A stretch of 47,627 nt of DNA. Origin: Nocardiopsis chromatogenes YIM 90109. GTDB lineage: Bacteria; Actinomycetota; Actinomycetes; Streptosporangiales; Streptosporangiaceae. The notes below the pieces were generated by a model that saw only the letters and a list, made by a program, of their open reading frames with translations, searched no databases and was not told where the DNA came from. The stretch lies in contig NZ_ANBH01000059.1 in assembly GCF_000341185.1 (NCBI RefSeq), positions 62,421 through 110,047 on the forward strand, read 5' to 3'. Of the stretch, positions 15,635 to 23,000 are shown in pieces. Position 1 is the stretch's first letter. Each line of letters opens with the position of its first letter. The translations under genes were made by a program, and so were the position numbers.

Positions 15635-18508
15635 TCAGGTGCGCAGCGGGGCCGTCACCGCCACCACCCCCGCCAGCACCGCGTCCCCTTCGGCCTCCAG
15701 GCGGATCTCGGGGTCGCGGGGCAGCCGGGCCGGGAACCGGACCACGTCGGTGCCGAAGGCCAGCGGCGGCCCGACGCCGCCCCGGGCATGGCTCGCGAAG
15801 GCGTTGTCCGGGTCGCGGTCGCCTCCGGACGGGGTGAGCGGCGACCCGTTCAGCAGGACCCGGTCGCCGGGCAGGTCGGCGTCGCCCTCCCAGGCGGCCA
15901 CGTCCACGGTGCCGGAGACGGCGGCGGGCAGCAGTCCGGCGAGGGGGAAGCGCACCCCGTCGCCGTGGAAGACCGCCGCGGCGTCGTCGAGCACCATGGC
16001 CTGGTTGAACCGCTCGGAGGGGTCCTCCAGGACGACGACCAGGCTCCACCCGGCGTAGGTGCTCACGCCCTCCTCGCCGGGCACGTCGGCGACCCACCAC
16101 TCGCCGCCTCCGCCCGCCCGCACTTGGGAGGTGACGTCGGCGAACGCGTGGTAGGAGGTGTAGCCGGGCAGCTCGGCGGTGCGCACGTCGGACGCGGCGA
16201 CCCCGGTGTAGGAGGACGAGCCGGGCCCCTTGATGCGGGCGGAGGCGGCACCGGGGTCGCCGACACCGGAGAAGTACAGGCCGGCCCAGCGGACCGAGCC
16301 GCCGGAGGGCAGCGTCCAGCGGGCGGAGCTGGAGGTGCGGGTCCCGGGGTCGGAGTCCAGGTCGAGCGGGACCATGTCCCACAGGTCGTTGTCGCGCTGC
16401 TCGCCCTGGCGCTGCTGGGCCTCGGAGCAGGGGCCGGGGCCCGTCTCGGGGGGTTCGGGCTCCTCGGGGTACTCAGGGGGTTCGGGGGTCCCGGGCTTCT
16501 CGGGGGCGGGGGTCTCGGGCTTCTCCGGTTTCTCCGGGGAGGGCTTGTCGGGCGCTTCCGGCTTCTCGGGCTCCTCGGGGGGCGCGGGGGTCGGCGGGGA
16601 AGGGGCCTCGGGCGCCTCCGGCCCGCCGGGGTCGGCGGGGGACGTGGGCCCCTCCTGCCCTTCGGGGGCGTCCGAGAGGTCGGGGGCGGCGGGGGCCGGG
16701 CGCTCGTCGGCGGGGGGCGCGGCGGCCTGGTCGCCGTGATGGCGCCCGTGGCCGTGGTCGTGGCCGTGATCGTGGCCGCCTCCGACGACGCCCGGCCACC
16801 AGGGCCAGTCGCCGTGGTCGTGCCCGTGGTCGTGGTCCTCCTCCGGCGGCTCCGGGTCCTCGCACGTCAGCAGCGCGTTGCCGACGCTCTCGACGCGCAC
16901 GCGCCCGGCGGTGGCGTACCGCGCGGGGGTCCCCTCCGGGTCGACGCCGTAGGTCCCGCCCGCCGAAACGCTCTCGCCGCCGGACGACACCCGGATCCGG
17001 GGCGGGTTCCCGGCCGGGGCGCCCCCGTCCACGTCGACGTCGAGGTACTCGGTGGTGCTCTCCCCCGCGTCCAGGCCCGAGCGCACGCAGCGCGCGCCCT
17101 GGTCGCTGGGCGTGCAGCTCCACCCGTCCTGACCGGGCGCGAACGGGACCGTGCTGCCGGGGCCGCCGCCCTCGCCGAAGGACACCCCCCGCGGAAGCAG
17201 GATGTCGGCGATCACGTCGTCCACGGCCGGGTCGCCCTCGTTGGCCACGCTCATCACCACGATGCCGGGGCGGCCCGGCACCAGCGACCCGACCGGGTCG
17301 ACCCGGGCGGCGAACGCGGGCCGCCCCGGCTCCTCCGGGGCCGGGGGGTCCTCGGGGTCGGGCTCGTCCGGGGCGGGTTCGTCCGGGTCGGGCCCGTCCT
17401 CCGGCGGCGGGTCCTGCGGACGGTCCTCCTCGGCCGGGGGGTTCGCGGGCGGATCGGCCGGGGGATCGGCCGGCGGACCGGCCGGAGGGGCCTGCGGAGG
17501 GTCGGCCCCGGGCGGGGCCTCCTGCGGCGGGTCCTGCGCGGGCGGCGCCGCGGCCGGGGGCGGCGACCCGGGCGGCGGCAGCGGCTCGTCGGCGCCCACC
17601 AGGGCCAGGGCGACCGCCGCGGCGACGGCGGTCGCGGCCGTCCCGGCGGCGGTGGCCTGCTGCTGCCCCTTGGACATCCGGGTCCACCAGCCGCCCGCCA
17701 GGGCGCCGGAGGGCAGGCTCGCCAGGTACCCGGCGGCCGCGGGGCCCGCGATGAGCGGCAGCACCAGCCCGCGCAGCCCGACGTTGACGTCCATCAGCTC
17801 CGCGCAGACCTCCCGGCACTGCGCGCAGTCGTCCAGGTGGCGCTCGACCACCGCGGTGTCCCGCTTGGCCAGCCCGCCGCGCACGTAGCCGCCGAGCAGC
17901 TCCAGGGCCGGGCGGCAGCTCTCCGCCGGGGCGCCGCCCGCCAGGTGCATCTGGAGGTAGGCGCGGCGCAGCCCCTCGCGGGCCCGGTAGGCCATGGCGG
18001 CCACGCTGCCCGGGTCCTTGCCCAGGTATCCGGCGGCCTCGGCCGGGCCCAGCCCCTCGATCTCGGTGTACCAGAGCACCGACTGCCAGTCCGGGCGCAG
18101 CGACAGGAACGCCCGCGCGATCAGCGACCGCTCCAGCCCTTCCAGGGCCGGGTCGACGAACGGCTCGCCGCTGTCGAAGCGCTCCATGTCGTCGGTGACG
18201 ACCTGCCGCTTGTCCTTGCGGCCCCGGTCGTAGACACAGTGCCGCAGCGCCGTGAGCAGGTAGGGCCGGAACCCGGCGGAGGGCCCGCCGCCGCGCTGCA
18301 GCACGTCCAGGACCCGGGCGAAGGCGTCGGCGACCGCGTCGTCCACCTCGGCCTCGCCCCGGACGAGCTGGCGCGCCAGACCGCGCGCGGCGTCGACGTG
18401 CCGCTCCCACAGTGTGCCGAAGGCGCCGGTATCGCCTGCTCGCACACGGTCCAGCAACTCGTCGTCCCCGGCCAGCAACTCGGTGTGCTCACCCCGAGCG
18501 TCCGCCAT
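15635..18508 (-). CDS. ECF sigma factor fused to zinc anti-sigma motif, membrane helix and large surface region
   Basis: A 957-residue multidomain protein. Sigma-70 region 2 covers about residues 20-98 and region 4 about 120-185 (LSLRPDWQSVLWYTEIEGL, AAGYLGKDPGSVAAMAYRAR). A zinc-binding anti-sigma-like motif HLDDCAQC (His224, Cys228, Cys231) follows. A single membrane helix lies at about 287-304. Then come a Pro-rich linker (310-395), a DUF11-like beta domain (about 398-545), a His/Asp-rich patch (557-592, with repeated HDHGHDHG), a Pro/Glu/Lys-rich stalk (600-690) and a C-terminal beta domain (WAGLYFSG, YAGWSLVVVLEDP) of a kind seen in surface proteins. ECF factors with long C-terminal extensions are known. 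Here sensing and transcription seem joined in one chain. ATG with GGGAGGGG upstream. Confidence 0.88.
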   Translation of the reverse strand: MADARGEHTELLAGDDELLDRVRAGDTGAFGTLWERHVDAARGLARQLVRGEAEVDDAVADAFARVLDVLQRGGGPSAGFRPYLLTALRHCVYDRGRKDKRQVVTDDMERFDSGEPFVDPALEGLERSLIARAFLSLRPDWQSVLWYTEIEGLGPAEAAGYLGKDPGSVAAMAYRAREGLRRAYLQMHLAGGAPAESCRPALELLGGYVRGGLAKRDTAVVERHLDDCAQCREVCAELMDVNVGLRGLVLPLIAGPAAAGYLASLPSGALAGGWWTRMSKGQQQATAAGTAATAVAAAVALALVGADEPLPPPGSPPPAAAPPAQDPPQEAPPGADPPQAPPAGPPADPPADPPANPPAEEDRPQDPPPEDGPDPDEPAPDEPDPEDPPAPEEPGRPAFAARVDPVGSLVPGRPGIVVMSVANEGDPAVDDVIADILLPRGVSFGEGGGPGSTVPFAPGQDGWSCTPSDQGARCVRSGLDAGESTTEYLDVDVDGGAPAGNPPRIRVSSGGESVSAGGTYGVDPEGTPARYATAGRVRVESVGNALLTCEDPEPPEEDHDHGHDHGDWPWWPGVVGGGHDHGHDHGHGRHHGDQAAAPPADERPAPAAPDLSDAPEGQEGPTSPADPGGPEAPEAPSPPTPAPPEEPEKPEAPDKPSPEKPEKPETPAPEKPGTPEPPEYPEEPEPPETGPGPCSEAQQRQGEQRDNDLWDMVPLDLDSDPGTRTSSSARWTLPSGGSVRWAGLYFSGVGDPGAASARIKGPGSSSYTGVAASDVRTAELPGYTSYHAFADVTSQVRAGGGGEWWVADVPGEEGVSTYAGWSLVVVLEDPSERFNQAMVLDDAAAVFHGDGVRFPLAGLLPAAVSGTVDVAAWEGDADLPGDRVLLNGSPLTPSGGDRDPDNAFASHARGGVGPPLAFGTDVVRFPARLPRDPEIRLEAEGDAVLAGVVAVTAPLRT

Positions 18509-18778
18509 GCACCCGCCCCTCCCGCCGGTCTCCGGCGTCCGCGTATTCCGTGCATCGCCCGCGGGGCGGGCGGTCCGGTGCGGCCCCTCCGCCGCGCTCC
18601 CCGTCTCCCCGCGGACCGCCCCGCGAAAGAAAGCCGAAAAAAATATCCCGCAATCGCGTCATAGCCGCTACCCGAGTCCGTGATTAGGGGTGAAGGCGCA
18701 CCGGTGGGGCCCACCGCAACGGGGGCGTGGGCCCTGCCGGAAGGCGCCCGAACGCGGACGACGACGGGAGCTTCAGCG

Positions 18779-19531
18779 ATGGAGGCATGTGGACGGGACG
18801 GCCCCGAACGGGTGCGCGACGCGGCCGAGCGCCGCAGGCTGCGCACCCTGTGGAGCCGCAGGAGCCGGGAGAACGGCTGGGATCCGCCGGACGACTGGTG
18901 GACCCCGGTGGTGGACCAGATCTGCGAGGCGGCGGCGGGCGGGGACGACCTGGCGCCGGGCTGCTTCCGGTTCGGCCAGGCGCGGGCCCGCTCGGGGGTG
19001 GGCATCGGCGCGGCCATGGCCGACCTGGCGTCCCTGGGCGAGGTGCTCGGCTGGCACGGCGTGCCGCTGCCGCTGCTGCGGGCGCTGGCCGAGGGGTGGG
19101 TGGACGGCGGGCGGTCGCCCGACGACTGCCAGGACCCGCTGACCGGGCTGGCGACCGCCGCCTACCTGCACACCCGGATGGGGGAGCTGTACCGGGGCGC
19201 CGGCACGGGGGCCGGTGCCGCGGCGCGGCACCGGCTGGTGGTGGTCGCCTTGGAGCAGCGGGCCGACCCGTGGCGGCGCACCGCCCAGCTGATCGTGCTC
19301 GGCCACGAGCTGAGCCGGTCCTTCAGCTCGGGGGAGTCCCTGGCGCTGCTGAGCAGGACCCGGCTGGCGGTGCTGGCCCCGGACGGGCCGGAGCTGGCGG
19401 AGCACACCCGCCACCTGCGCGAGAACCTCTGCCGGGAGCACGGCGCGGAGTTGTGGACCGTGCCGCTCCCGGAGACCGAGCGCGAGGCGCGCGCCCTGTT
19501 GGACGACATCGGAAGGCCGCTCTCCACATGA
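18779..19531 (+). CDS. Protein with degenerate GGDEF-like domain
   Basis: A 250-residue protein. The N-terminal half is helical (WDPPDDWWTPVVDQICEAA, ASLGEVLGWHGVPLPLLRALAEGWVDG). The second half resembles a GGDEF domain: it opens with DPLTGLATAAYLHTRMGELY, continues with RLVVVALEQ and ends with TRLAVLAPDGPELAEHTRHL. The catalytic GG(D/E)EF loop is not present, so diguanylate cyclase activity is unlikely and a nucleotide-binding or regulatory role is more plausible. The ATG is preceded by GGGAG. It is divergent from the sigma-fusion gene and its stop overlaps the next small frame as ATGA. Confidence 0.68.
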   Translation: MEACGRDGPERVRDAAERRRLRTLWSRRSRENGWDPPDDWWTPVVDQICEAAAGGDDLAPGCFRFGQARARSGVGIGAAMADLASLGEVLGWHGVPLPLLRALAEGWVDGGRSPDDCQDPLTGLATAAYLHTRMGELYRGAGTGAGAAARHRLVVVALEQRADPWRRTAQLIVLGHELSRSFSSGESLALLSRTRLAVLAPDGPELAEHTRHLRENLCREHGAELWTVPLPETEREARALLDDIGRPLST

Positions 19532-19698
19532 CCGCCCACACCGTCCCCGACCCCGTCCCCGCCCACCGGTCCGAGCCGGGCGCGCCGTGCGCCCTGTGCA
19601 CGCGGTCGCGACTGCGCATGCGCACCAGGCCGCATGTGCGGCCCGCGTCCTCGGCGCCGTCCGGAACCGAGGCGAGGTGCGCCGTGGCCGCCGACTGA
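19528..19698 (+). CDS. 56-residue peptide coupled to the GGDEF-like gene
   Basis: A small frame whose ATG overlaps the stop of the preceding gene (ATGA). It encodes a Pro/Ser/Arg-rich peptide with a CALC motif (CxxC) and a later Cys. No family is recognised. The coupling and GC3-rich codons support translation, but the composition is low in hydrophobic residues and it may be a chance frame. Confidence 0.38.
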   Translation: MTAHTVPDPVPAHRSEPGAPCALCTRSRLRMRTRPHVRPASSAPSGTEARCAVAAD

Positions 19699-19908
19699 CC
19701 CCCAGGCGCCGCCGGTGCACGCGGCCCCGCAGAGGGGGCGGGGCCCGGCACGGGCGGCAGGCCGGCCTGCGGCGCCCCGTTTGAGGGGGCGGGAGCGCGC
19801 GGACCGGCCGCCACCGGGTTCCGTCCCGGTGAAGGGTTGCCGGCTCGTCGAGCGGGAGGGTCCTCTGGCCCCCGGTGGGGGCGACCCCCCGAACCGACCG
19901 GTAACCGA

Positions 19909-19977
19909 GGGAACGCCCCACGGCGTTCCCCCAAAGGAGGCGCGTCCGCAAGGGGAGGCGGGCGCGCCTCCCCTTTT
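19909..19977 (+). terminator. Tandem terminator hairpins
   Basis: First hairpin: GGGAACGCC at 19909-19917 with GGCGTTCCC at 19922-19930. Second: AAGGGGAGGCG at 19950-19960 with CGCCTCCCCTT at 19965-19975, loop GGCG, followed by a run of T. The second is a classical Rho-independent terminator on the plus strand, downstream of the GGDEF-like operon. Confidence 0.75.
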
Positions 19978-20043
19978 GTGTGTGCGGGCCGGTTCCCCGA
20001 TCCCGCCGGGCGGCGGGCCCCGGGCGGCCTGGGGAGGGCCGAG

Positions 20044-20061
20044 GGCGGTGGTTCCACCGCC
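20044..20061. repeat. Palindrome GGCGGTGG-TT-CCACCGCC
   Basis: Perfect 8-bp arms around TT in a gene-free region. A near copy with GGTGGTGG-TT-CCACCACC occurs at 43375-43392. The shared core is GGTGGTTCCACC. Confidence 0.6.
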
Positions 20062-20165
20062 GCGGTCGGCTCCGGGGCGCCCTCCTCGCCGCGCTGGACG
20101 CCCGAACGGCCGATCGCGTGCCCGGTATGCCTGGAATGTACCCCGGGAGGCCCGGGGGCCCACCG

Positions 20166-20735
20166 CTACATCTCTTCGACCAGGGACAACAGCGCTTCGG
20201 CGAGGTCCGCCGGGCCTGCGGCTCCGGTGGCGTCCTTCACCGGCCAGCCCCGGAGGGCGGCCCGGCGGGCGCAGGGGGCGTGGCGGGCATCGGTGTACAG
20301 GTACCCGCACGGGGCGTCGGGCCAGTCCTGGACCGGCGGAAGGGGCTCGGAGCCGTAGCCGGGGGGAGCCTGTGCCGCGCCGGGGTCCGGCCCGAGGTCC
20401 GGGTTCTGGGCCCGCCGCAGGTCGGCGCGGCTGGGGGTGCCCGGCTGGGGCATGAGGCCGTCGGCGATCACGTACCCGGACGGCGGGCGGCGTGCCGCGC
20501 GCTGGGCGGCGCCGACGGCCGCGGCCAGCGGCGCCGCCTCGCCGACGGCGACGATCAGGGGCGCGGGCGGCGCCTGCGCGGCGGCGGCCAGGGAGGCGGC
20601 CGCCACGAAGGACGCCGCGTACGGCGGCCCCGCGGCGGGATCGGGGGCGGCGCTGACGGGCGCCAGGCCGTGGGCCTCCAGCGCTTCGGCGAGGCCGGGC
20701 CAGGCGCTCAGCAGGAGCGGGCGGCCGGGCCTCAA
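20166..20735 (-). CDS. Degenerate alpha/beta-hydrolase-like protein downstream of cutA
   Basis: A 189-residue protein resembling a small actinobacterial alpha/beta-hydrolase family in which a nucleophile elbow (HSGAG type) follows a hydrophobic strand. Here the equivalent stretch is PLIVAVGEAAPLAAAVGAA, with no Ser, followed by SGYVIADGLMPQPG and later CGYLYTD. The C-terminal His region of the family is also not evident (GWPVKDATGAAGPADLAEALLSL). It therefore looks catalytically dead. The only sensible start is a TTG overlapping the cutA stop (TTGA), so translation is probably coupled to cutA. The family link is by pattern only. Confidence 0.6.
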   Translation of the reverse strand: MRPGRPLLLSAWPGLAEALEAHGLAPVSAAPDPAAGPPYAASFVAAASLAAAAQAPPAPLIVAVGEAAPLAAAVGAAQRAARRPPSGYVIADGLMPQPGTPSRADLRRAQNPDLGPDPGAAQAPPGYGSEPLPPVQDWPDAPCGYLYTDARHAPCARRAALRGWPVKDATGAAGPADLAEALLSLVEEM

Positions 20736-21067
20736 CGGACGGGGCGGGTCTCGTCGGTGACCCACTCCAGGTAGTCGGCGGAGCCGCCCTGCACCGGGAC
20801 GGCCACGATCTCGGGGACGTCGTAGGGGTGGACCTCGTTGAGGTGCGCGGTCAGGGCGTCGAGGCGGTCGGCGGCGGTCTTCATGACCACCGTCCACTCC
20901 TCCTCGGCCTGCACCGCCTCCTCCCACCGGAAGAAACTGGTGATCGGCCCGGACACCTGGGCGCAGGCGGCCAGCCTGTGCTCGACCACCGAGCGGGCCA
21001 GCTCCTCGGCCCCCTTCCGGTCGGCCGCGGTGGTCTCCACACGCACGTGCCCGGCGTCCCGCTCCAT
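20732..21067 (-). CDS. cutA: CutA1 divalent-cation tolerance protein
   Basis: A 111-residue CutA1 protein, normally a very stable trimer linked to divalent metal tolerance. Visible family features are AEELARSVVEHRLAACAQVSGPITSFFRWE, VVMKTAADRLDALTAHLNEVHPYDVPEIVAVPV and YLEWVTDET. The length is typical (about 105-115). The ATG has GGAGGAAC on the minus strand. It is divergent from the pyrE-like gene with a 51-base gap, and its stop overlaps the start of the degenerate hydrolase gene. Confidence 0.93.
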   Translation of the reverse strand: MERDAGHVRVETTAADRKGAEELARSVVEHRLAACAQVSGPITSFFRWEEAVQAEEEWTVVMKTAADRLDALTAHLNEVHPYDVPEIVAVPVQGGSADYLEWVTDETRPVR

Positions 21068-21118
21068 CGTTCCTCCGCTGCTCAGGGTGGTGATCCGGCC
21101 GGTCTAGGCTCATGAGGC

Positions 21119-21652
21119 ATGAGCGACCGCGAAGAACTGCTGCGACACGTCAACGATAAGGCCGTGGTGCACGGCCGCGTCACCCTCTCCTCGGGCAAGG
21201 AGGCCGACTACTACGTCGACCTGCGCCGGGTGACCCTGGACGGGCGGAGCGCCCCGCTGGTCGGGCGGGCCATGCTGGAGGCCACCGCCGACCTGGACTA
21301 CGAGGCCGTGGGCGGGCTGACCCTGGGGGCCGACCCGGTCGGCGCGGCGATGCTGCACGCGGCCGCCGCGCAGGGCCGGGCCCTGGACGCGTTCGTGGTG
21401 CGCAAGGCCGGGAAGGCGCACGGGCTGCAGCGGCGGATCGAGGGGCCGGACGTGGCCGGGCGGCGGGTGCTCGCGGTCGAGGACACCTCCACCACCGGCG
21501 GGTCGGTGCTGACCGCGGTGGAGGCGCTGCGCGAGGCCGGCGCGGAGGTGGCGGGCGTCGCGGTGATCGTGGACCGCGGGGCCCGGGAGAAGGTCGTCGG
21601 CGAGGGCCTGGAGTACCGCGCCGTGTTCGAGGCGTCCGACCTGGACGTGTGA
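21119..21652 (+). CDS. pyrE: Orotate phosphoribosyltransferase
   Basis: A 177-residue type I phosphoribosyltransferase that converts orotate and PRPP to OMP in pyrimidine synthesis. The N terminus has the OPRT hood pattern (LSSGKEADYYVDLRRVTLDG), the middle holds GGLTLGADPVGAAM and FVVRKAGKAHG, and the PRPP-binding loop is VLAVEDTSTTGGSVLTAV. Length and motifs match actinobacterial PyrE. TAGGCT lies about 11 bases upstream of ATG, so the leader is very short. It stands alone rather than in a pyr operon. A convergent hairpin terminator follows. Confidence 0.92.
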   Translation: MSDREELLRHVNDKAVVHGRVTLSSGKEADYYVDLRRVTLDGRSAPLVGRAMLEATADLDYEAVGGLTLGADPVGAAMLHAAAAQGRALDAFVVRKAGKAHGLQRRIEGPDVAGRRVLAVEDTSTTGGSVLTAVEALREAGAEVAGVAVIVDRGAREKVVGEGLEYRAVFEASDLDV

Positions 21653-21660
21653 GCGCGTTC

Positions 21661-21692
21661 CGCGGCCGCGGGGCTCGCGCCTCGCGGCCGCG
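21661..21692. terminator. Bidirectional hairpin terminator after pyrE
   Basis: CGCGGCCGCG-G-GGC pairs with GCC-T-CGCGGCCGCG around TCGC. It sits between the convergent pyrE and secreted-protein genes, 9 bases past the pyrE stop and 20 bases past the other stop. Confidence 0.7.
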
Positions 21693-21711
21693 GCCGGACT
21701 CCGCTTCCCGG

Positions 21712-22083
21712 TCAGGTGATCGGGTGCCATTCGGAGTGGTTGACGCCGGCCATGCTGAGCCGGAAGTGGTACGAGCGCGGCACGTCGTGGGTCGCCCCGT
21801 CGCCGTTGCAGCCCTCCGCGTCCCAGTACTCGGTGCCGGGCTCGGCGTCCACCTCGGCGTGCGGGCTGTAGGCGTCGCAGCGCTCGTCGTGGATGCGCAG
21901 CGTGTCCTGGTCGACCGCCTCGACGTAGCCGACGAGCTCCCCGTCGTCGTAGCCCTCGATCCTGTTCTCCAGGTAGACGTACTCGACCTCTTCGGCGTCG
22001 GCCGAGGCGGGCAGGGGGAGCAGCATCCCACCGGCGAGCCCGCCGATCAGCGCCGCGGCGCCGGCGTTGCGTGCAATGGACAT
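21712..22083 (-). CDS. Small secreted hypothetical protein
   Basis: A 123-residue protein with a Sec signal peptide: basic MSIARN, hydrophobic AGAAALIGGLAGGMLLPL, and a likely cleavage after ASA (PASADAEE). The mature part is acidic with two Cys (in DERCDAY and AEGCNGDG) that can form one disulfide, and ends SMAGVNHSEWHPIT. No known family is recognised. ATG is preceded by AAGGAG on the minus strand. An AT-richer upstream segment (about 22140-22185) probably holds the promoter. Confidence 0.75.
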   Translation of the reverse strand: MSIARNAGAAALIGGLAGGMLLPLPASADAEEVEYVYLENRIEGYDDGELVGYVEAVDQDTLRIHDERCDAYSPHAEVDAEPGTEYWDAEGCNGDGATHDVPRSYHFRLSMAGVNHSEWHPIT

Positions 22084-22283
22084 GGGTGTCTCCTTGCGAG
22101 GTTCGTCGACCGTGGTGCGGGGACGCCCGACCACCGGACAATCACTCAGAGTAAGGAGATAGTGACTAAAAGCAATAACCGTCGCCGGGGCGCCGCCACC
22201 CGCCCCTCTCAGAAAAATCCCAGGCCACAGCGGGTTTCAGGGGGCGGCGAAGGGGCTGCGGGGGAGGGGGCCGGGGGCCGCGG

Positions 22284-22706
22284 TCAGGCCGCCTCGGCCA
22301 CGAAGGAGTAGTCCTCCCCGGCGTCGGAGAGGTCCATCAGGTCGCCGTTGACGTACACCTCCACGGCCTCCGGGTCGCCCAGGGTCACGTCCAGCTCCGG
22401 GTGGTCGTAGCTGAGGAACTGCCCCTGGGTCATGGTGGCGTCGGTGAGCACCTCGCCGCCGGGAACGCGCACGAGGACGTCGCTGGCCTCGCCCACGACC
22501 TTGATGTAGAGCACGCTGTCGTCGGCCTCGCCCGCCTCCTCCGCGGCGGCCGGAGGGGTCGCCGTGGACGGCGCGGACGCCTGCCCCGGCAGGGAGTTGT
22601 ACAGGAAGAACACCCCGAGGCCCACGAGCACGACGAAGACGGCGATCGCGGCGGCGATGCCCAGCACCTGCCCGATGCCCCGAGGGTCGTTGCGATGTCG
22701 TCCCAC
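22284..22706 (-). CDS. Single-pass membrane protein with DUF4115 (RodZ C-terminal-like) domain
   Basis: A 140-residue protein with a membrane helix at about residues 12-38 (IGQVLGIAAAIAVFVVLVG), a short Ala/Pro linker and an outside beta domain: VLYIKVVGEASDVLVRVPGGEVL, LSYDHPELDVTLGDPEAVEVYVNG. This matches the DUF4115 domain of RodZ, though the cytoplasmic HTH of RodZ is absent. I prefer the GTG of VGRHRNDPRG. The sequence upstream has poor GC3, and TACATT lies seven bases before the GTG, which suggests leaderless transcription. An ATG at 22739 would add 11 residues. Confidence 0.72.
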   Translation of the reverse strand: MGRHRNDPRGIGQVLGIAAAIAVFVVLVGLGVFFLYNSLPGQASAPSTATPPAAAEEAGEADDSVLYIKVVGEASDVLVRVPGGEVLTDATMTQGQFLSYDHPELDVTLGDPEAVEVYVNGDLMDLSDAGEDYSFVAEAA

Positions 22707-22887
22707 GGGGGTGAATGTAGCGTGAATCACGCGGGGCATTCGAGACCCGGGGGGACGCAGCGGCGAATATCGCCGGAATTCCTACGCACCGCCACCGCGG
22801 TCCTACCCAGGGTTCTGAATTCCCCCCTTCTGGCCGCATCCGGTCTCGACCCGGACACCAGGGCGGTCACCCGCCCATTCCGTACAT

Positions 22888-22903
22888 TTGGTCTAGACCT
22901 TTC
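22888..22903. promoter_or_regulatory. DasR-like box (dre) in the fba promoter
   Basis: The site contains TGGTCTAGACC, matching 11 of the 12 core bases of the Streptomyces DasR consensus ACTGGTCTAGACCAGT. It lies about 100 bases before fba. A possible -10 (GATACT, 22924-22929) with a weak -35 near 22901-22906 would place the box over the -35, so binding would repress. DasR senses phosphorylated aminosugars in Streptomyces. Its presence here is inferred. Confidence 0.6.
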
Positions 22904-23000
22904 CGCGGGCTTTTCAGGTTCGCGATACTGGGGCGCAGGACCCCCGGGAGACCGGGGGCGCCGCAACCGGATCACTCCAGGCCAACCAGGGAGTCACACC

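Larger units (their letters stand above)
19699..20165. other. 467-base gene-free region with two hairpins and a palindrome
   Basis: No convincing gene is seen on either strand. The region holds a 9-bp hairpin (19909-19930), a strong U-tailed terminator (19950-19977) and an 18-bp palindrome (20044-20061). The rest is GC-rich sequence without coding signal. Confidence 0.5.

Noticed and set aside
15542-18664. Long plus-strand open frame opposite the sigma-fusion gene
   Set aside because: Antisense shadow; Gly/Arg-rich with no domain, while the minus strand has clear sigma and zinc motifs.
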